From positions 1 to 64,000 of the forward strand of contig CAWGUE010000011.1 of NCBI GenBank assembly GCA_963825595.1: DNA of 64,000 nt, given 5' to 3'. The notes beneath the pieces are model-generated. The model worked only from the letters and a program-made list of their open reading frames with translations, was not told where the DNA came from and did not search any database. This document shows, one piece after another, positions 17,533-25,669 of this stretch. The stretch is from JARFQH01 sp963825595. Its GTDB lineage: Bacteria > Desulfobacterota > Desulfobacteria > Desulfobacterales > SG8-13. Each line of letters opens with the position of its first letter. Positions within the stretch are counted from its first letter, which is position 1. The translations under genes and the position numbers were made by a program.

Positions 17533-18864
17533 TCAAGTTTGTAAGGCGGAGCTCTTGCCGAAAACCCTTAAGTCATTGTTTACCTTTTCAATCGTAATGT
17601 TTACCGGTTCTTGGGATTGGGAAAGGGTGCCGCTATCTTTGACCAAGACAGGGACATAGTTGGCCGTAGTGCCCCGGCGATAACCCAGAGGTGTACCTCT
17701 CCGATCTTCGATGATGATTTCAAGTTCTCTCCCAATAAACTTTCGATAAAAATCTGATCTTTTTTGATTTCCGATCTCACGTATTATGCGGCACCGCTGC
17801 CGAACGATATCGGTGGGTAGCTTGTCCGGAAAATGGTAGGCCGGGGTGCCCTTGCGGGGCGAAAAGGGGAAAACATGCAGATAGGAAACCGGCAGCTGTT
17901 CGATCATGCGACAGGTTCGGTCAAAAGCCGCCGTGGATTCGCCCGGAAACCCCACCAGTATATCGACACCGATGGCGGCATCCGGCAGCAGTTCGTTGAT
18001 TTTTAAAACCAGTTCTTTAAATAATCGGCTTGAATAGGGGCGATGCATTTTTTTCAAAATACCGTCATCGCCGCTCTGTAAGGGGATATGGAAATGTGGA
18101 CACATTCGTCCCATTCCTGTTGACGACGCGGTCACAAACCGGATCAGCGCATCGGATATCTCGCCCGGTTCGATCGAACTCAAACGAATGCGGTCGATGG
18201 CGCCGGATTTACGGATGCTTTTGAGCAAAGAGAGCAAATTCGTTGGTGGCGATAGGTCGAGACCGTAGTTCCCAAGGTGAATGCCGGTCAGAACCACTTC
18301 CCGGTAGCCGGATTGACCGATTTTATCGATGCTTTCGATGACATTGCTTGGCGGCAGGCTGCGACTTGGGCCGCGGGCATAAGGGACGATGCAATAGGTG
18401 CAAAAAGCCTCGCACCCATCCTGGACCTTTAGAAACGGACGCGAGCGATGGCCTTGCCCGATCGCAGGGGACGGTTTGAGCGGTCTTATTTGTTGGATGG
18501 ATTTCCGGCATATGCTGTCGTCGGCGCATCTGTTGTTGAGGGCGAACTCAACCAGTCGTGGTTTGGCAGCGTGGTCCAGGATCGTGTCGATACCTTCGAT
18601 GCGGCGGATTTCTTCAGGTGCCGTCTGAGCATAACACCCGGTAACCATGACACGGGCGTCGGGGTTGCCGCGGATGGCCTGACGTATGGCCTGACGGGAT
18701 TGCATGGCCGCCCTTTGGGTAACGGTACAGGTATTGATGATGCAGATATCGGCCGGTGTCGCGGGGTCCGCAGGTTCTATGCCGGCTTTTTTGAGCTGGG
18801 CGCTCAGCGCCTCCGATTCGGCCTGGTTGACCTTGCACCCCAGAGTTTTAAGTTTAAACTTCAT
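17533..18864 (-). CDS. mtaB: tRNA t6A37 methylthiotransferase
   Basis: A radical-SAM enzyme converting t6A37 to ms2t6A37 in ANN-decoding tRNAs. The 443-residue protein has the three MTTase parts. The N-terminal UPF0004 domain supplies cluster cysteines (KTLGCKVNQAESEAL and INTCTVTQRAAMQSRQ). The radical-SAM core has DGCEAFCTYCIVPYARG (CxxxCxxC). The C-terminal TRAM domain is REIGNQKRSDFYRKFIGREL. Family markers PLQSGDDGILKKMHR and DILVGFPGE are present. It is 90 bases downstream of mnmA on the same strand, so tRNA-modification genes are grouped. Confidence 0.95.
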   Translation of the reverse strand: MKFKLKTLGCKVNQAESEALSAQLKKAGIEPADPATPADICIINTCTVTQRAAMQSRQAIRQAIRGNPDARVMVTGCYAQTAPEEIRRIEGIDTILDHAAKPRLVEFALNNRCADDSICRKSIQQIRPLKPSPAIGQGHRSRPFLKVQDGCEAFCTYCIVPYARGPSRSLPPSNVIESIDKIGQSGYREVVLTGIHLGNYGLDLSPPTNLLSLLKSIRKSGAIDRIRLSSIEPGEISDALIRFVTASSTGMGRMCPHFHIPLQSGDDGILKKMHRPYSSRLFKELVLKINELLPDAAIGVDILVGFPGESTAAFDRTCRMIEQLPVSYLHVFPFSPRKGTPAYHFPDKLPTDIVRQRCRIIREIGNQKRSDFYRKFIGRELEIIIEDRRGTPLGYRRGTTANYVPVLVKDSGTLSQSQEPVNITIEKVNNDLRVFGKSSALQT

Positions 18865-18954
18865 AATGTCATATTAAATCATAACTAATAGATAATTATA
18901 CAAAAAAAATTAGATATCCGACAAAAGCAAGCTTAAAGAAAGAACAGGATGCCA

Positions 18955-19986
18955 TTATTTTATAAATCCCCCGCCAATCACCTCTTCGCCGATATAGAAA
19001 ACCGCTCCCTGGCCCGGTGTGATGGAGGATTGCGGCGTATCGAATCGAACCTCGGCCTGGTTATGCGGCCGGGTTATCAGCGTGCAGGCAGCCTCTTTAT
19101 GGCGGTACCGCACCCGGGTGCGAACTCGGATAGGTTCCGACGGCGCCGGTTGAATCCAGTTGATCCTTTCAACCCGACATTCAGCGGAGAGAGTGTCCTG
19201 TTTCTGACCGACAACCAATCGGTTGTGCTCGGTGTCCAGGCGCAATACGTAATAGGGCTCAGCGGCCGGGCAATTGATGCCGCGCCTCTGGCCGACGGTA
19301 AAAAGGTGCAGCCCCTCGTGTCTTCCCAATATACGACCGTTTTGATCGACGATGTCGCCGGGATTGGATTTGGATCCTAAATGTTGAACCAGAAATTGAG
19401 CATAAGTGCGCTCGTTGACAAAACAGACATCCTGGCTCTCTTTCTTGGTTACCGGTATCAGCCCTTTCTCGGCGGCCATCTTTTTTATGGTCTCTTTGTC
19501 GAAGCCACCCAGAGGAAAGAGCGCGTGGGAGAGCTGCCGCTGGGTTAAAAAGGCCAAAAAATAGGACTGGTCCTTGCGTTTGTCGATCCCTTTCAACAGG
19601 TGCATTATGTTCCGATGTCGGCGATCGATTGCAGCACGGGCATAATGACCGGTGGCGAGCCGATCGATGCCTTTTTTACGGGCCTGATCAAGCAGAAGTC
19701 CGAATTTTATGGTCGGGTTGCACAGCAGGCACGGATTGGGCGTTTTTCCGGCAAGATATGTCTGCAGGAAGTACCGCACAATGTTGCTTTCAAAAGCATC
19801 GGTCAGGTCGACAATGTGCAGGGGGATGTCGAGTTGATCGGCAATTGAGTCGATATTCCGGTGTTCGGATTCATAACCGGTCAGAAAATGAAGACCGACG
19901 ACAGGATGGCCCTGTTCTTTCAGCAGATATGCCGCCATCAGGGAGTCCACACCTCCGCTGACGGCGACGGCAACCGTCGGTTTCAT
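18955..19986 (-). CDS. mnmA: tRNA-specific 2-thiouridylase
   Basis: Adenylates and thiolates U34 of Lys, Glu and Gln tRNAs. It begins MKPTVAVAVSGGVDSLMAAY with the PP-loop SGGVDS. It continues with NPCLLCNPTIKFG carrying the first catalytic Cys and TGHYAR, then KKESQDVCFV with the second catalytic Cys and HLFTVGQRRGI. The open frame extends further upstream, but the ATG at 19986 matches the family start and overlaps the stop of the NIL-ferredoxin gene (ATGA), giving 343 residues. The coupling suggests the ferredoxin serves this sulfur-transfer step. Confidence 0.95.
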   Translation of the reverse strand: MKPTVAVAVSGGVDSLMAAYLLKEQGHPVVGLHFLTGYESEHRNIDSIADQLDIPLHIVDLTDAFESNIVRYFLQTYLAGKTPNPCLLCNPTIKFGLLLDQARKKGIDRLATGHYARAAIDRRHRNIMHLLKGIDKRKDQSYFLAFLTQRQLSHALFPLGGFDKETIKKMAAEKGLIPVTKKESQDVCFVNERTYAQFLVQHLGSKSNPGDIVDQNGRILGRHEGLHLFTVGQRRGINCPAAEPYYVLRLDTEHNRLVVGQKQDTLSAECRVERINWIQPAPSEPIRVRTRVRYRHKEAACTLITRPHNQAEVRFDTPQSSITPGQGAVFYIGEEVIGGGFIK

Positions 19987-20411
19987 TCGAAAAAGATCTG
20001 ATTGATGGAGTGAACCTCCATCGCCCGGGTCGGACAGGCGGGAACACAGAGTTCGCAGATGCTGCACTTTCTGTGGTCGAACCGCACGGTCATTTTGGGA
20101 CGCTGCACCGCAAGCGCGCCGGTGGGACATACGGCAGTGCAGGCGCCGCAATGGGTGCACTTTTTATTGTCGCGTTGGATTTCCTGCGAGGCGTAGTCGA
20201 CCTGGATACCCTCGTTTTTGAGGTAACGGACTCCCTGCCTGAACTTTTTCTTGTCACCGGCCAATTCAAGCACCATGACGCCTTCTTTGCGTGGCAGAAC
20301 GGCGGCATTCAGGATATTGAACGTCAGGTCGAAATCTTTGGTGAGGTAACACACAATTGGTTTCTGAGCGGCAACAGCCGGGAACCGCAATATAAGGATT
20401 CTGGAATACAC
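19983..20411 (-). CDS. NIL-domain ferredoxin (two 4Fe-4S clusters)
   Basis: A 142-residue cytoplasmic protein. Residues ~5-80 form a NIL domain (ILRFPAVAAQKPIVCYLTKD, NAAVLPRKEGVMVLEL), the ligand-binding fold also found at the end of methionine-transporter ATPases. Residues ~83-135 are a bacterial 2[4Fe-4S] ferredoxin with KKCTHCGACTAVCPTGA and RKCSICELCVPACPTRA. Relatives in methanogens and sulfate reducers are linked to sulfur incorporation into homocysteine. Here the stop codon overlaps the mnmA start, which instead points to electron or sulfur delivery for tRNA thiolation. That role is an inference. Confidence 0.85.
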   Translation of the reverse strand: MYSRILILRFPAVAAQKPIVCYLTKDFDLTFNILNAAVLPRKEGVMVLELAGDKKKFRQGVRYLKNEGIQVDYASQEIQRDNKKCTHCGACTAVCPTGALAVQRPKMTVRFDHRKCSICELCVPACPTRAMEVHSINQIFFE

Positions 20412-20545
20412 GGCAACCTCCGGTAACTTCTTTATTTTTTATGCATAAAAAGGTATCATAGAAGTAAAGAACTGCGCTGTCAACCGCAACTCTACATTGA
20501 GGTGTGGCCTCAGGAAGGCCACACCAAAACCGGATCAAACCGACC

Positions 20546-22696
20546 ATGAACCACTTTGCCTACCGAACCACGGGCCTGCTGATCAAAACCATCGCCGAGC
20601 TGTCGAAGGCCAGGATCAAACTCCACGGAACCGAAAATATTCCGGAGGGTTCAGTGATTTTTGTGATCAATCACTTCACCCGCATGGAAACCTTTTTGAT
20701 GCCCTACCAGATATCCAAACTCACGCGGGTACCTGTCTGGTCACTTGCCAGCTATGAGTTGTTCAAGGGGGCCTTTGGTTCCTATTTGGAAAAAGTTGGG
20801 GCCGTATCCACCCGCAATCCTGAACGTGACCGTCTGATTGTAAAGACCCTGCTGACCGGGGAGGCCAATTGGATCATCTTTCCGGAAGGACGCATGGTAA
20901 AAAACAAGAAAATTATCGAAAAAGGGCGGTTCATGATTTCCTATGCCGGCGGAAAACATCCGCCCCATACCGGTGCCGCTCTGCTGGCAATGCGCACTGA
21001 ATTCTACCGCCAGCGGATTAAAAAGCTGCTGAAAGAAGCTTCGGGGGAGGCGAATCATCTCCTCCAAGAGTTTCAGATCAAAGATGCGGAACCGGTTGTG
21101 AATCGTAATACCTATATTGTGCCGGTTTGTTTGACCTACTTTCCGATTCGAGCGCGCGAGAACCTTCTCAGCACGCTGGCGACCCAACTGGTAGAGGATT
21201 TGCCCGATCGATTGGTTGAAGAAATAATGACGGAAGGCACCATGCTCCTTTCCGGGGTCGACCTCGACATCCGTTTTGGTCAACCGATTCAGGTCAACGA
21301 GTGTTTGGCCTGCGCAGCAGTGGAACGCGACATATACACCACTCGCCGAATCCGGTTTGATGACCAGCTGGCTTCCCAGCGCCGAATGCGCAAGGAGGCC
21401 CTCAAGATTATGCAGCGTTATATGGCGGCCATTTACGCCATGACAACGGTCAATCATGATCACCTGTTCGCCTCGCTTGTCCGGTTTTCACCCCGCGGCA
21501 GCTTTGAAGAACCCGCCTTACGGCGCAAGCTGTATTTGATTGCCACGGCAGCAAGTAATATGAAAGGCCTCCATCTTCACCATAGCCTTCAAGAGAATCA
21601 AATTCACCTGCTGACAGACGATCGCTTTTGTCGCATCCGCGATTTTTTGTCAGTGGCCGTTGAGAAGGGTATTCTGGAACGAAATGGGCAGCGCTTGATC
21701 AAAGACCGTTCAAAGTTTTCCTCTCCCTATGATTTTCATCGCGCACGTATCGACAATCCGATCGAGGTTGCCGCCAATGCAGTGGAACCGCTTGTCGCCC
21801 TGCAGCGTCTGGTTCGACGGACAGCCTGGATGCCTGATTTTTGGGTAAAGCGCAAATTAGTTAAAATACTACAAAAGCAAACAAAAGAGGAGTTTGATAG
21901 CGATTACTTAAAGTATCACATAAAAGGCGAATCGAAATCAAAGGATGTCGGAAAACCCTTACTTATCCGTGGTAATTCCCGGCAAACCGGGGTGATTCTC
22001 ATTCACGGGTATATGGCTGCGCCGATGGAAATGAAGGAGTTGGCGGATTATCTCAGTCGCAAAGGTTTGTGGGTTTGCGTCCCGCGGGTCAAGGGCCACG
22101 GGACCTCGCCTGAGGACCTGGCCCGGACACGTTACCAGGAGTGGGTGTATTCGGTTGATCGGGCTTACGCCGTTGTCAGTTCACTCTGCCGACGGGTCGT
22201 CGTCGGAGGGTTTTCCAACGGGGCCGGTCTGGCTCTTGACCTGGCGGCCAGGGTCGGTGACCTTACCGCCGTTTTTGCCGTGTCGCCGCCACTGCGGCTC
22301 AAAGATCTTTCCACACGTCTTGTCCCTGCCGTTGATGTGTGGAACCGCTTTATGAAAAAAGTTCGCCTGAACGAGGCTCGGATGGAATTTGTGGACAATC
22401 ACCCTGAGAATCCCCACATCAACTACACCAGGAATCCTATTTCCGGGGTGCGCGAACTCGAGCGGTTTATGAATGCACTGGAGTCCAAATTGCCCGAAAT
22501 CAAGGTACCCGCACTTGTTATCCAGGGGCAAGGTGATCCAGTGGTTAACCCGAAGGGCTCGGTCAGGGTTTTTCAAAGAATCGGTTCGGAAGACAAGACC
22601 TATGTTCTTTTCAGTTTTAACCGTCATGGGATCGTACTCGGCGACGGTGCCGATCGCGTCCATCGCACGGTCTGGGAGTTCATCGACAGGCTGTAA
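20546..22696 (+). CDS. acyltransferase (PlsC-like) fused to alpha/beta hydrolase
   Basis: A ~716-residue two-domain protein. Residues ~20-280 resemble 1-acyl-glycerol-3-phosphate acyltransferases: VIFVINHFTRMETFLMPYQI, then FPEGRMVKNKKI. The catalytic HxxxxD is HFTRME, with Glu in place of Asp, so activity may differ. Residues ~490-715 form an alpha/beta hydrolase: GVILIHGYMAAPMEMKELAD, nucleophile motif VVVGGFSNGAGLAL, acid in IQGQGDPVVNP and histidine in FNRHGIVLG. The middle is helical. The ATG at 20546 fits the domain start, but its ribosome-binding site is weak; a GTG at 20504 is possible. It probably remodels membrane lipids by re-acylating and hydrolysing. It is divergent from the NIL-ferredoxin gene. 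Confidence 0.75.
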   Translation: MNHFAYRTTGLLIKTIAELSKARIKLHGTENIPEGSVIFVINHFTRMETFLMPYQISKLTRVPVWSLASYELFKGAFGSYLEKVGAVSTRNPERDRLIVKTLLTGEANWIIFPEGRMVKNKKIIEKGRFMISYAGGKHPPHTGAALLAMRTEFYRQRIKKLLKEASGEANHLLQEFQIKDAEPVVNRNTYIVPVCLTYFPIRARENLLSTLATQLVEDLPDRLVEEIMTEGTMLLSGVDLDIRFGQPIQVNECLACAAVERDIYTTRRIRFDDQLASQRRMRKEALKIMQRYMAAIYAMTTVNHDHLFASLVRFSPRGSFEEPALRRKLYLIATAASNMKGLHLHHSLQENQIHLLTDDRFCRIRDFLSVAVEKGILERNGQRLIKDRSKFSSPYDFHRARIDNPIEVAANAVEPLVALQRLVRRTAWMPDFWVKRKLVKILQKQTKEEFDSDYLKYHIKGESKSKDVGKPLLIRGNSRQTGVILIHGYMAAPMEMKELADYLSRKGLWVCVPRVKGHGTSPEDLARTRYQEWVYSVDRAYAVVSSLCRRVVVGGFSNGAGLALDLAARVGDLTAVFAVSPPLRLKDLSTRLVPAVDVWNRFMKKVRLNEARMEFVDNHPENPHINYTRNPISGVRELERFMNALESKLPEIKVPALVIQGQGDPVVNPKGSVRVFQRIGSEDKTYVLFSFNRHGIVLGDGADRVHRTVWEFIDRL

Positions 22697-22827
22697 TCGA
22701 CGCTGTCTGTCGATGGCGGGTCAGGACATGGCCGGACTCCGGCCACGGGGACAAAACGGATTTTTATTGATGAATGCCCCTCAAAGAGGATACAATTAAG
22801 CATTATTACCCATGGGAGGCCGGATGT

Positions 22828-23241
22828 ATGTTTTTTAATTCAAATGAACGCAAAATGAGTTTTGGTTTGCTCATCATGAGGGTCGGTCTGGCGGCGGCCC
22901 TGCTGATACACGCCGTACCCAAGTTGGCCGGTGGTGCGCACCAGTGGCAGAGTGTCGGCATGGCGTTGAGTTATCTTCAGATCGGCATTCCTCCGAATGC
23001 GCTTGGATTGGGTGTCCTCCTCCTCGAGACCCTTGCGGCTGTGAGTCTGTTGTCCGGTTTTCTTTTTCGGGTCGCGTGTATCATCATGACCGTTCTTTTC
23101 GGGTTTTACTGTTTCACCTATTTCGGCATCGGGTATAAATCGCTGACTCTTTATTCACTGGGCCTTTCGGCCGTATTTTTCGGGTTGATCAACACCGGCC
23201 CCGGTCGCTACGCCGTGGCGGTAAAACTGGAAAAAAAATAG
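22828..23241 (+). CDS. DoxX-family membrane protein
   Basis: A 137-residue protein with four hydrophobic segments: SFGLLIMRVGLAAALLIHAV, ALGLGVLLLETLAAVSLLSG, ACIIMTVLFGFYCFTYFGIG and LGLSAVFFGLINTGPG. HAVPKLAGG at the first loop is the DoxX signature. GGAGG lies eight bases before the ATG at 22828. DoxX-family proteins are inner-membrane proteins tied to thiosulfate:quinone oxidation or redox stress in some bacteria; many are uncharacterised. The next gene is a thiol-redox protein, so a shared redox role is plausible, although an independent promoter and RNA lie between. Confidence 0.75.
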   Translation: MFFNSNERKMSFGLLIMRVGLAAALLIHAVPKLAGGAHQWQSVGMALSYLQIGIPPNALGLGVLLLETLAAVSLLSGFLFRVACIIMTVLFGFYCFTYFGIGYKSLTLYSLGLSAVFFGLINTGPGRYAVAVKLEKK

Positions 23242-23267
23242 AAAAATGCAGTCGACAAAAAAAGTGC

Positions 23268-23295
23268 TTGACATGACACATTGTGGTATTAGAAT
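23268..23295 (+). promoter_or_regulatory. sigma-70 promoter for a small RNA or leader
   Basis: TTGACA at 23268-23273 and TAGAAT at 23290-23295, spaced 16 bases. Transcription would start ~23302. There is no gene between this promoter and the strong terminator at 23374-23410. Confidence 0.7.
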
Positions 23296-23301
23296 ATTGT
23301 C

Positions 23302-23410
23302 AAGCAGCGCCAGCTGCTTAAGGAGTTAGTTGGTAATTTTCTCAACTTAACCCTTACTCTTTCCTCTGTTCGAGGGGAGGCATCATCCCCAATGCCTCCC
23401 CTTTCTTTTT
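23302..23410 (+). ncRNA. candidate small structured RNA, ~105 nt
   Basis: Bounded by a good promoter and an intrinsic terminator, with no open frame. Three stem-loops can be drawn: AGCAGC-GCCA-GCTGCT at 23304-23319; GTTAGTTG with CAACTTAAC (one bulge) at 23325-23351; and the terminator. AAGGAG lies unpaired between the first two. It matches no RNA family I recognise. It could be a trans-acting small RNA or an attenuated leader of the downstream UGA-containing gene, which starts 84 bases after the terminator. Confidence 0.6.
23374..23410 (+). terminator. intrinsic terminator
   Basis: A 10-bp perfect stem, GGGGAGGCAT / ATGCCTCCCC (23374-23383 and 23392-23401), with an 8-base loop, followed by TTTCTTTTT. 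Confidence 0.9.
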
Positions 23411-23493
23411 GTGCTATTGCCATTGGCTTGCCATCGGTTCTTAAACCATAACCCGACACTGTTGCATGATACCTGATCTGATTGGAGAAAAAA

Positions 23494-24114
23494 ATGAACC
23501 CGCCCTATGTGCTTGACGTATTTTCTGACTACATCTGACCGTATTGTTACTTCATTACCGGGCGTATTGATCAATTACAAAACCGCTATGACATGAGAGT
23601 GACGTGGATTGCTTTTCCCCTGCATCCTGAAACTCCGCCTGATGGCCGCACCCTTGATGATTTATTTGCCGGCCGACCAATCAATGTGAGGGACATGGTC
23701 CGCCAACTGCGGCGGACGGCCGACGATTTGGGCTTGCCATTCGGTAACCGAACCATGACGTACAATAGTCGCTTGGCTCAGGAACTATCAAAATGGGCCG
23801 CTGAAAAAGGACTCGAGGCGACTTATGGTCAAGCGGTATTTCGGGCATACTTTGCCGATGGATTGAACATCGGGGATCCGGGTACCCTCGTTGACCTGGC
23901 CACCGGGATCGGACTGTCGGCCGGTGAAGCCGAACGCGTCCTGCGGGAAAGAACCTACCGTGATGCTGTTGACCAGGATTGGGCTCTGGCAATGCAGATG
24001 GGAGTGACAGCTGTGCCGACATTTGTGCTCAATGGCCGGGCAATCGTCGGTGCCCAACCGTTGTCAGTTTTAGAGAGATTTATTGAAGAGGGCGGCGTCC
24101 CCCGCAAGGTTTGA
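23494..24114 (+). CDS. DsbA/FrnE-like thiol oxidoreductase, probable selenoprotein (UxxC)
   Basis: Reading from the ATG at 23494 (GGAG seven bases upstream) gives MNPPYVLDVFSDYI, then an in-frame TGA at 23536-23538, then PYCYFITGRI and a full FrnE-like DsbA domain to 24114. The TGA falls at the first cysteine of the CPYC/CPWC redox motif, so the product would have U-P-Y-C at residues 15-18. The cis-proline loop GVTAVPTFVLNG is at ~170-181. The region after TGA is fully open and in the same frame. The shorter frame starting at 23593 would lack the active site and beta strand 1. Length with selenocysteine is 206 residues, as in FrnE-like proteins. No signal peptide, so it is cytoplasmic. Confidence 0.82.
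23551..23574 (+). promoter_or_regulatory. candidate bacterial SECIS hairpin
   Basis: TTCATTA (23551-23557) can pair with TGATCAA (23568-23574) with one mismatch and one G-U, leaving the loop CCGGGCGTAT. The loop begins 19 bases after the UGA, within the spacing seen for bacterial SECIS elements, and contains guanines near its 5' side. The stem is weak, so this is tentative. Confidence 0.35.
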
Positions 24115-24170
24115 TCAAAGGGCACCATTTGGATCAATTCATTCGGGAGCTTCGACACGACAGCGTATTC

Positions 24171-24248
24171 TTCCTTTTCGCCCCCTGCCCGCCATCGCTC
24201 TCGCTCAGGCGAGGCTGGCGGGTCTCAGCGAAAAGGAAGAGAAAAAAC
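24171..24248. repeat. long imperfect palindrome (REP-like)
   Basis: Outer arms TTCCTTTTCGC and GCGAAAAGGAA enclose inner arms CCCGCCA and TGGCGGG. Together they can fold into one long hairpin between the selenoprotein gene and the Ste24 gene. There is no T tract after it, so it is a repeat or mRNA-stabilising structure more than a terminator. Confidence 0.6.
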
Positions 24249-24399
24249 CCACTGTGCATTTTGTGCCTCCAATGAGCGGTAAAACTCACCACCTGTTAAG
24301 CGCCCCCAACATCTTGCGCAATTATTCCTGCGTCCTGTACAGTAAACATGATACCAATAGTCCAAAGGTGTTGGTCTTAACAGAGGAGAGAGTAAGGAA

Positions 24400-25665
24400 A
24401 TGAACATGATCGGAGTGGTCATCCTGACGGCGCTTCTACTCGATTTGGCGCTGAATGCCGTTGCCGATTATCTCAATTTGAAAGCACTTAATCTCGACCT
24501 CCCGGAAGAGTTCAAGGATGTCTACGATAAGGAGCGCTATCATCGTTCCCAGGAATATTTGAAAGTCAATACCCGCTTCGGCTGGGTCACGGCCTCAGTC
24601 AATATCTTCATGTTGCTTATCTTTTGGTTCGGTCAGGGCTTTCAACTTCTGGACGGTTGGGTGCGATCGTGGGGGCTCTCGCCGGTTTTTACCGGCGTGG
24701 CCTACATCGGGGTCCTGTCTCTGCTGGTTGCCGCCGTGAGCATGCCCTTTAGTGCTTATTCCACCTTCGTGATCGAAGAGCGGTTCGGGTTCAATCAAAC
24801 CACCTGGGGCACCTTCATTAAGGACAAGATCAAGGGACTGGGGTTGTCGTTGGCCTTGGGGGCACCCCTTTTGGCCGGCGTTCTGGCGTTTTTTGAATTT
24901 GCCGGCTCCGCTGCCTGGCTTTATTGCTGGGGGGCTGTCACGCTCTACATGCTGGTGGTTCAATTTATTGCACCCGCATGGATCATGCCGCTTTTCAACC
25001 GCTTCAACATCTTGGAAGAGGGAGAGCTCAAAGAGGCGATTCTCACCTATGCCCGTTCCATTGATTTCTCCCTCGACAATATTTTCATCATGGATGGATC
25101 CCGGCGATCGCGTAAATCGAACGCATTTTTCACCGGTTTCGGACGTTTCAAGCGCATCGTTCTTTTCGACACGATGGTTGAACAACATACCACCGCGGAA
25201 CTGGTCGCCGTTTTGGCGCATGAAATGGGTCATTTCAAGAAAAAGCACATCCTGAAATCCCTTCTTATAGGTGTCGGCCAGTCCGGTGTGATGTTTTTCC
25301 TGCTGTCGATCGTCATCTCCTATTCGGCCCTTTTCGAAGCCTTCCATATAGAAATGCCTTCGGTGTATACCGGGCTGGTGTTTTTTGCCCTGTTGTATTC
25401 GCCTGTCGATGTCATCACCGGCCTTATTCTCAGGGCACTGTCCCGCAAAAACGAATACCAGGCCGATCGCTTTGCCGTTGAAACGATACAGGATCCGCAA
25501 GCCATGGCGAGCGCCTTGAAGAAACTCTCGGTTCACAATTTGACCAATCTGAGACCGCATCCATTTTATGTGTTCCTGAACTATTCCCATCCGCCGGTGT
25601 TGGCGCGTATCCGCGCGATCGCCCAGGAGAGCGTCCGGCGTTTGAATCCGGCTTTGGAAGCCTGA
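24400..25665 (+). CDS. Ste24-like M48 metalloprotease (CAAX endopeptidase family)
   Basis: A 421-residue inner-membrane zinc protease. Multiple hydrophobic segments surround the zinc motif AVLAHEMGHFKKKH (HExxH). The third ligand region is in ALSRKNEYQADRFAVE. The N-terminal part matches Ste24: PEEFKDVYDKERYHRSQEYL, and FVIEERFGFNQTTWGTFIKD is a hallmark. The bacterial role is probably membrane-protein quality control, since prenylated substrates are absent. AAGGAA precedes the ATG. The M55 peptidase gene starts five bases after its stop, so the two form an operon. Confidence 0.9.
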   Translation: MNMIGVVILTALLLDLALNAVADYLNLKALNLDLPEEFKDVYDKERYHRSQEYLKVNTRFGWVTASVNIFMLLIFWFGQGFQLLDGWVRSWGLSPVFTGVAYIGVLSLLVAAVSMPFSAYSTFVIEERFGFNQTTWGTFIKDKIKGLGLSLALGAPLLAGVLAFFEFAGSAAWLYCWGAVTLYMLVVQFIAPAWIMPLFNRFNILEEGELKEAILTYARSIDFSLDNIFIMDGSRRSRKSNAFFTGFGRFKRIVLFDTMVEQHTTAELVAVLAHEMGHFKKKHILKSLLIGVGQSGVMFFLLSIVISYSALFEAFHIEMPSVYTGLVFFALLYSPVDVITGLILRALSRKNEYQADRFAVETIQDPQAMASALKKLSVHNLTNLRPHPFYVFLNYSHPPVLARIRAIAQESVRRLNPALEA

Positions 25666-25669
25666 AATC

